Shown piece by piece: positions 5,613-9,015 of a DNA stretch of 9,015 nt (the first letter of the stretch is position 1; every line of letters starts with the position of its first letter). Origin of the DNA: a bacterium (Candidatus Gribaldobacteria) CG_4_10_14_0_8_um_filter_33_9 (lineage in GTDB: Bacteria; Patescibacteriota; Minisyncoccia; Minisyncoccales; CG1-02-41-26). Under the pieces are notes generated by a model. The model saw only the letters and a program-made list of their open reading frames with translations. It had not been told where the DNA came from and searched no databases. The position numbers and the translations under genes were made by a program. Location of the stretch: positions 688 to 9,702 of the forward strand of contig PFMI01000032.1 in assembly GCA_002785165.1 (NCBI GenBank), read 5' to 3'.

Positions 5613-6002
5613 TTATTTCGGCGCCGGAGCCGCTTTTCGAACAGAAGCAATTGTTCTTCTTACATTCCCTCTTACGGTTCTGGAATTTTTTCTGGTTTTC
5701 TGACCGCGAACAGGCAATCCTTTTGCGTGACGCAATCCGCGCCAACATTTAATTTCTTTAAGCCGTTTTATATTTTTTAATACTTCACGCCTCAATTCTC
5801 CTTCTATTTTATAATTGCCCTCTATAACCTTTCTCAAATCGCCAGTTTCTTGTTCTGTTAAATCCTTAACTTTTCTCATTATATCAATATTGGATTCTTT
5901 TAAAATCTTTAAAGCCAAAAATCTTCCTATCCCGTAAATAGAAGTCAACGAAAACAATATTTGTTTATTTTCGGGAATAATAATTCCCTCAATTCTTAAC
6001 AT
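5613..6002 (-). CDS. rpsM: 30S ribosomal protein S13
   Basis: S13 is a 30S head protein that contacts P-site tRNA and forms inter-subunit bridges. The 129-residue product matches the family: MLRIEGIIIPENKQILFSL, the IYGIGRFLALKIL helix-turn-helix motif, and the rRNA-binding end CWRGLRHAKGLPVRGQKTRK. The C-terminal tail is basic with an Ala/Pro finish (KAAPAPK). The ATG is at 6000-6002, 3 bases after the rpmJ stop. This is the clearest ribosome-site case in the window: AAGGA lies at 6009-6013, 6 bases before the start and inside the end of rpmJ. Confidence 0.97.
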   Translation of the reverse strand: MLRIEGIIIPENKQILFSLTSIYGIGRFLALKILKESNIDIMRKVKDLTEQETGDLRKVIEGNYKIEGELRREVLKNIKRLKEIKCWRGLRHAKGLPVRGQKTRKNSRTVRGNVRRTIASVRKAAPAPK

Positions 6003-6005
6003 AAT

Positions 6006-6119
6006 TTATCCTTGTCTTTGTTTGTGTTTAGGATTTTTGCAAATTACAAAAACAACACTTTTTCTTCGCGCAATTTTACAATCTTTACAAATTTTTTTTA
6101 TTGATGATCTAACTTTCAT
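6006..6119 (-). CDS. rpmJ: 50S ribosomal protein L36 (zinc-ribbon form)
   Basis: A 37-codon gene starts with ATG 6117-6119 and ends with TAA 6006-6008, between infA and rpsM, which is the canonical place. The translation begins [20 protein letters not shown] and ends NPKHKQRQG. It has the full L36 zinc set: Cys11, Cys14, Cys27 and His32. L36 is the smallest large-subunit protein and stabilises a 23S rRNA junction near the base of the stalk. Length and sequence are typical for the family. It is easily missed by length cut-offs. The stop lies 3 bases before the rpsM start, and the last codons supply the rpsM ribosome site. Confidence 0.97.
   Translation of the reverse strand: MKVRSSIKKICKDCKIARRKSVVFVICKNPKHKQRQG
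6009..6013 (-). promoter_or_regulatory. Shine-Dalgarno site for rpsM
   Basis: The minus strand reads AAGGA, 6 bases before the rpsM ATG. It is notable because nearly all other genes in the window lack a recognisable site. Confidence 0.6.
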
Positions 6120-6139
6120 ATTTTTTTAATGATGATACG

Positions 6140-6352
6140 CTATTGACGATATATTATTCTTCCTCTTTTTCTATCATAAGGACTCAACTCAACTAAAACA
6201 TCATCTCCAGGCAAAATTTTAATGCTATATCGTCTCATTTTTCCCCCCAAATAAGCTAAAGTATTTTCTCCTGTTTCCAGCTTAACCCTAAACACCAAGC
6301 TAGGCAATGCCTCAATAATCCGACCTCTTATTTTTATTCTTTCTTTTTTCAT
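6140..6352 (-). CDS. infA: Translation initiation factor IF-1
   Basis: IF-1 is an S1/OB-fold protein that binds the ribosomal A site during initiation and assists IF-2 and IF-3. The 70-residue product has normal length and matches the family: [40 protein letters not shown] and [15 protein letters not shown]. The ATG at 6350-6352 lies just after a candidate promoter (6366-6393), so the message would have a leader of only about 7 bases and no Shine-Dalgarno site. It is the first gene of the alpha-operon block here. secY, adk and map, which often precede it, are absent; a membrane-protein gene lies upstream instead. A 20-base spacer separates it from rpmJ. Confidence 0.97.
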   Translation of the reverse strand: MKKERIKIRGRIIEALPSLVFRVKLETGENTLAYLGGKMRRYSIKILPGDDVLVELSPYDRKRGRIIYRQ

Positions 6353-6365
6353 TGATAATAAATTT

Positions 6366-6393
6366 AAAATAGCAAACTTAAAAAAAAAGTCAA
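6366..6393 (-). promoter_or_regulatory. Candidate sigma70-type promoter of the infA-rpsI operon
   Basis: On the minus strand, TTGACT (6388-6393, 5 of 6 to the -35 consensus) is followed by a 16-base spacer and TATTTT (6366-6371, 4 of 6). TGC directly precedes the -10, giving an extended -10. Transcription would start near 6359, about 7 bases before the infA ATG. The element sits in the 46-base gap after the preceding gene. Confidence 0.6.
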
Positions 6394-6398
6394 CCCAT

Positions 6399-7673
6399 CT
6401 ATCGAATTTCCACCCTTATTTTCTCTAAGGACTCGGGGGCTTTTTTGATCCAAAATGGCCAAAATTTAAATTCTATTTTTTCAACTTGAGGATAAGTTCC
6501 CAAAATATACTCTTTAATTTCTGTTTCTGTTTTTCCTTTTATTTCAGAAGCCATAATCTTTTCAGAAATTTCATCGTAAACAGGAATTTCAATTTTGAGA
6601 TTCAATTTTATTTTTCCTTCGTCGTTAAATAATTCTTGAGAAAAATATTCTAAAAGCAAATTTTGAATATCAAATTTTTTAGAAGACAAAATATTTGCCT
6701 GTATAAAATCAAGGGCTAAATTTTTTAAATCAAAATGTTTAAAACCCAAGCCAGCCATTTTTATTTTTCCTTGGCAACTGAATTCCGGCTTTTGCTCTCC
6801 CGCTTTTTCTAAACAAAAAACTTGCGAGTCCTTTATAAAATCGCCTCCTTTTGCTAAAACAAAATCTTCAGGCAATTGTTTTTTTAAAGAATTTCTGACT
6901 AAATCTTCTATCTCTTTTTTTAATTGCTCTTTAGCTTTTTCCAAATCTTGTTCGCTAATAACTTTAACCTCTTTTTTAAGCCCGCCTTCTATGGGAGCAA
7001 ATGATTCCGCCCAAACAGTGTAATAAAAAGGAGTGCCAGTAAATCCTGGCACGGAAAATTTTGAAGGATTGATATTATAATCCTCGCCTCCTTCCTGCGC
7101 CAGCGCCGCAACATCTTTAAAACTGGGCGCGATTTTGCCTTTTTCTTTTTTTGCCGGCGGCAAATATATTTTTTCCGTAGCAAGAAAAACTTTTCCTTTT
7201 TCAGCTGAAAGAAAACGAGTATTAACCACCAAACTTATCGGAGTTGGCGGATTGTGAGAATTATAGACGCGAATCATTCCCTGCGCTCTCTTTTCAATAA
7301 AATCTTTGCCAGTTGAAATATATTTTCCTTGTTTCGCTTCTTCTGCTTCAAAAAGAGTTCCGGGAATAACCTTGTTTTCTAAATCTAAAAACAATTGAGA
7401 GATGTTGACCTCTGCTTCTGTTTTAAAAATTAAATTTTCCATCTTAGGATTTAAATACACAACCAAACTTGAATAAAAATATGTAATTGTAAAAAAAATG
7501 GCAAGGCAAAAAATAGAACCAAAAATAATTAATTTTTTAAAAAATAAGTTTCCCTGCCTATTAACAGACAAGTTTTTTTTTGCATCTTTCTTTTGAGAAA
7601 ATTTTTCCGAAAAAGGTTGCTTAATCAATTCCTTTATTTTATTTGGCGGCAAAATATCAAAAATTTTTTTCAT
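6399..7673 (-). CDS. Bitopic membrane protein with baseplate-J-like outer region
   Basis: The 424-residue product has a ~45-residue basic cytoplasmic tail, one transmembrane helix at about residues 48-72, and a large outer part. Residues 120-235 resemble the baseplate-J-like proteins common in Patescibacteria: [20 protein letters not shown], then a [12 protein letters not shown] segment, then [20 protein letters not shown] with a following GG. A helical segment (240-265) and a beta-rich end ([20 protein letters not shown]) follow. Cys287 and Cys300 could form a disulfide. The first residues, [13 protein letters not shown], resemble the INLLP-type peptide by which PilN binds PilM (inference). 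The ATG at 7671-7673 overlaps the upstream actin-like gene by 17 bases, so the two are probably made together. Its exact role is unknown; it may be a cell-envelope appendage or assembly component. Confidence 0.72.
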   Translation of the reverse strand: MKKIFDILPPNKIKELIKQPFSEKFSQKKDAKKNLSVNRQGNLFFKKLIIFGSIFCLAIFFTITYFYSSLVVYLNPKMENLIFKTEAEVNISQLFLDLENKVIPGTLFEAEEAKQGKYISTGKDFIEKRAQGMIRVYNSHNPPTPISLVVNTRFLSAEKGKVFLATEKIYLPPAKKEKGKIAPSFKDVAALAQEGGEDYNINPSKFSVPGFTGTPFYYTVWAESFAPIEGGLKKEVKVISEQDLEKAKEQLKKEIEDLVRNSLKKQLPEDFVLAKGGDFIKDSQVFCLEKAGEQKPEFSCQGKIKMAGLGFKHFDLKNLALDFIQANILSSKKFDIQNLLLEYFSQELFNDEGKIKLNLKIEIPVYDEISEKIMASEIKGKTETEIKEYILGTYPQVEKIEFKFWPFWIKKAPESLEKIRVEIR

Positions 7674-8760
7674 TGCTTTTTAAATTATTACAAAAAGTTA
7701 ATAAAAGAGAGGGAGTGTGTTTTACGGAAAAAATAATTTTGGTCTTGTTTTCTAAAGGCAAATTCTCTGGCAAAAAAAACTTTGTTTTTTCCAATAAAGG
7801 AAATAAACTTCCGCCGCCAAAAAAATATGTTTCTGTCACAATTTCAAATGGTCCTGTCTTATCTTTAATAATCCTATTCAAGCATTCCTGCCAAAGATTT
7901 AAAACAGGTAAAACCATTTCTTTTATTCTCTCGCTTGCTTGAGGACATAACCCTCCATTAGAAAAATCTTCTTTTATAGCTTCTGCTTCGTCTTCTCTTA
8001 AATTAAAACCCTTTGCAATCGCTTTTGTAAAATCATGCCCCCCAATTTGAAAATCAGCCACAAATTCAAGAGTTTCTTTAAAAAAACAAATTAAAGTATT
8101 TCTTTCTCCTATGTCAATAAACATCTTATAACTTTCTTTTAAATAATTTAATGCCTCAATTGAATGGAAAATCTCCGCTTCTTCTAAATGCAAATCTTTT
8201 TTAAAAATTCTAATAAATTCCGCATAAACTTTAGAACAATAAATAATTAAAATTTTAAAATCCATTTGCTCACCCTGAAACCCCAAAATACAAGGAATAG
8301 TATATCCGGAAATTTTTTCTTCCAAAATTTTCTTTTTTAAAATTTCCACATTTTTATCCGCTTTTTTAAAAAATTCTTTTTCGCTTTCTTCCAAAATAAA
8401 TTTATAAATTTCCTCTTTTTCTTCTTCTGCTATTTTTCCTTTCCATTCCTCTCTTTTAAAAGATATGTTCAAAACCTCTGCCCTTAATATGTCTGGAGAA
8501 AATCCTAATATCTTAGGAAAATGAGAAATATTTGTTTTCCCTCCCAAATTTTCAATAAGTTTATTCGTTGCTTTTTTTACCACATCTAATTCAAAATCTT
8601 TTCCGTCAAAAATCCCAAATCTTTCTATTTTTTCACTCTGGAAATCCAAAACTTTATTTTTTCCATTGCTTTCAAAAATAATTCCCCTCACAAATCCCCT
8701 CCCAAAATCCAATAGCAAAACCTGTTCTTGTTTTTTTGTTTTTTTAAAAAAATTCATCAT
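7657..8760 (-). CDS. FtsA/PilM-type actin-like ATPase
   Basis: With the ATG at 8758-8760 the product has 367 residues. It shows the actin-fold nucleotide motifs in order: phosphate-1 VLLLDFGRGFVRGIIFE (14-30), phosphate-2 MFIDIGERNT (213-222), and the adenosine loop YFFGGGSLFPLLE (312-324). FQIGGHDFTKAIAKGFNL (237-254), followed by DEAEAIKED, matches the IGG..hT..IA.G....EAE pattern of FtsA and PilM. The region between phosphate-1 and phosphate-2 is long and helical, as expected for an SHS2-type subdomain. Family members bind membrane partners on the cytoplasmic face in cell division or type IV pilus assembly. Overlap with the next membrane-protein gene argues for a PilM-like role over FtsA. 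A second ATG at 8757 is equally possible; TTG codons upstream are less likely. No Shine-Dalgarno site is seen. Confidence 0.8.
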   Translation of the reverse strand: MMNFFKKTKKQEQVLLLDFGRGFVRGIIFESNGKNKVLDFQSEKIERFGIFDGKDFELDVVKKATNKLIENLGGKTNISHFPKILGFSPDILRAEVLNISFKREEWKGKIAEEEKEEIYKFILEESEKEFFKKADKNVEILKKKILEEKISGYTIPCILGFQGEQMDFKILIIYCSKVYAEFIRIFKKDLHLEEAEIFHSIEALNYLKESYKMFIDIGERNTLICFFKETLEFVADFQIGGHDFTKAIAKGFNLREDEAEAIKEDFSNGGLCPQASERIKEMVLPVLNLWQECLNRIIKDKTGPFEIVTETYFFGGGSLFPLLEKTKFFLPENLPLENKTKIIFSVKHTPSLLLTFCNNLKSNEKNF

Positions 8761-8824
8761 TTTAATTGATTGGCCTAATGTCAACAAATTTTTGGAGTTT
8801 ATTATGAATTTTAACTATAAATTA

Positions 8825-8852
8825 ATTTTACCAAAAATTTAACATTCTGCAA
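8825..8852 (-). promoter_or_regulatory. Candidate promoter for the actin-like/baseplate-J gene pair
   Basis: The minus strand has TAAAAT (8825-8830, 5 of 6 to the -10 consensus) preceded directly by TGG, an extended -10. A weak -35 (TTGCAG, 8847-8852) lies 16 bases upstream. Transcription would start near 8818, giving a leader of about 58 bases with no recognised structure. Confidence 0.5.
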
Positions 8853-8864
8853 CAAGCGCGCAAG

Positions 8865-8893
8865 TTGATTTTTAAAATTTAAACGATTAGAAT
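8865..8893 (+). promoter_or_regulatory. Candidate promoter of tRNA-Ser
   Basis: TTGATT (8865-8870, 4 of 6 to the -35 consensus), a 17-base spacer and TAGAAT (8888-8893, 5 of 6 to the -10) point at the tRNA. Transcription would start near 8900, about 12 bases before the mature 5' end. It is divergent from, and close to, the promoter of the actin-like gene. Confidence 0.6.
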
Positions 8894-8911
8894 AAAACCA
8901 TTAGATAAAAA

Positions 8912-9001
8912 GGAGGAGTCGCATAGCGGCCTAGTGCGACACGGTGCTAACGTGTTAACTCCGCAAGGGGTTCGCGAGTTCGAATCTCGCCTCCTCCGCC
9001 A
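8912..9001 (+). tRNA. tRNA-Ser (anticodon GCU), CCA encoded
   Basis: The 90-base gene folds as a class II tRNA. Acceptor GGAGGAG (8912-8918) pairs with CTCCTCC (8991-8997). The 3-bp D stem is GCA/TGC. Anticodon stem ACACG/CGTGT encloses loop GTGCTAA with anticodon GCT at 8946-8948, which reads AGC and AGU. The long variable arm, AACTCC/GGGGTT with a GCAA loop (8957-8972), identifies a serine tRNA. T stem GCGAG/CTCGC encloses TTCGAAT. The discriminator is G8998, as usual for serine, and CCA (8999-9001) is encoded. Expected product is a serine-accepting tRNA used by all AGY codons. It is the only plus-strand gene in the window. Confidence 0.97.
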
Positions 9002-9015
9002 ATTTTCAGAATTAA

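Noticed and set aside
5600..5650. Upstream start that would lengthen S11 by 17 residues
   Set aside because: It would overlap rpsM by 38 bases and adds an Arg-rich leader read from the shifted end of rpsM.
5554..5748. 64-codon minus-strand frame between rpsM and rpsK
   Set aside because: It is fully covered by rpsM and rpsK in other frames, and its basic, Cys-rich composition resembles no family.
6131..6155. Sequence at the infA stop resembling the repeat region before the rpsI stop (2055-2078)
   Set aside because: The match needs several gaps in simple AT-rich sequence and overlaps coding sequence, so chance is the better explanation.
6381..6401. Possible intrinsic terminator (T-run just after the baseplate-J-like gene)
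   Set aside because: The T-run has no stem-forming sequence before it, and it fits better as the spacer of the infA promoter.
8756..8784. Perfect TTGACA -35 with AATGAT 17 bases downstream
   Set aside because: The start of transcription would fall inside the actin-like gene, after both ATG codons, and the -10 is poor.
8761..8787. TTG codons that would lengthen the actin-like protein
   Set aside because: Two adjacent ATG codons follow at 8757-8760 at the expected distance from the phosphate-1 motif; no ribosome site supports TTG.

Overview
The window is AT-rich DNA from a bacterium. It looks like a member of the Candidate Phyla Radiation (Patescibacteria, probably Parcubacteria-like). This is inferred from several signs: a compact gene string with 4-base ATGA overlaps or gaps of a few bases, very few Shine-Dalgarno sites, ribosomal proteins with lineage-type trimmings and extensions, an RNA polymerase alpha subunit without its C-terminal domain, and an FtsA/PilM-like gene followed by a membrane-anchored baseplate-J-like gene. 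No database search was possible, so the phylum is a judgement.

All protein genes lie on the minus strand, so transcription runs from high to low coordinates. The right edge holds tRNA-Ser(GCU) on the plus strand (8912-9001), divergent from the rest, with separate candidate promoters for each direction in the spacer 8761-8911. Next come an FtsA/PilM-type actin-like ATPase (7657-8760) and, overlapping it by 17 bases, a bitopic membrane protein with a short cytoplasmic tail and an outer baseplate-J-like region (6399-7673). These two probably work as one membrane-linked complex.

A candidate promoter at 6366-6393 then starts a classical alpha-operon order: infA, rpmJ (37 codons), rpsM, rpsK, rpsD, rpoA and rplQ. 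A short uncharacterised helical gene follows, apparently broken by one GA unit in a dinucleotide tract, and then rplM and rpsI. The upstream neighbours usual in many bacteria (secY, adk, map) are absent here.

Downstream of rpsI, after a 57-base spacer, is a Cas4-like Fe-S PD-(D/E)XK nuclease gene. It overlaps murA by 4 bases. Nine bases after murA, the first 12 codons of what looks like mreB run off the left edge. The left end therefore joins DNA processing to peptidoglycan synthesis and cell shape, and the middle is translation and transcription core.

The points most worth following are the GA-tract split gene inside the ribosomal operon, the actin-like ATPase/baseplate-J pair with a PilN-like N-terminal motif, RpoA lacking its alphaCTD, and the Cas4-like nuclease coupled to murA without any CRISPR array.
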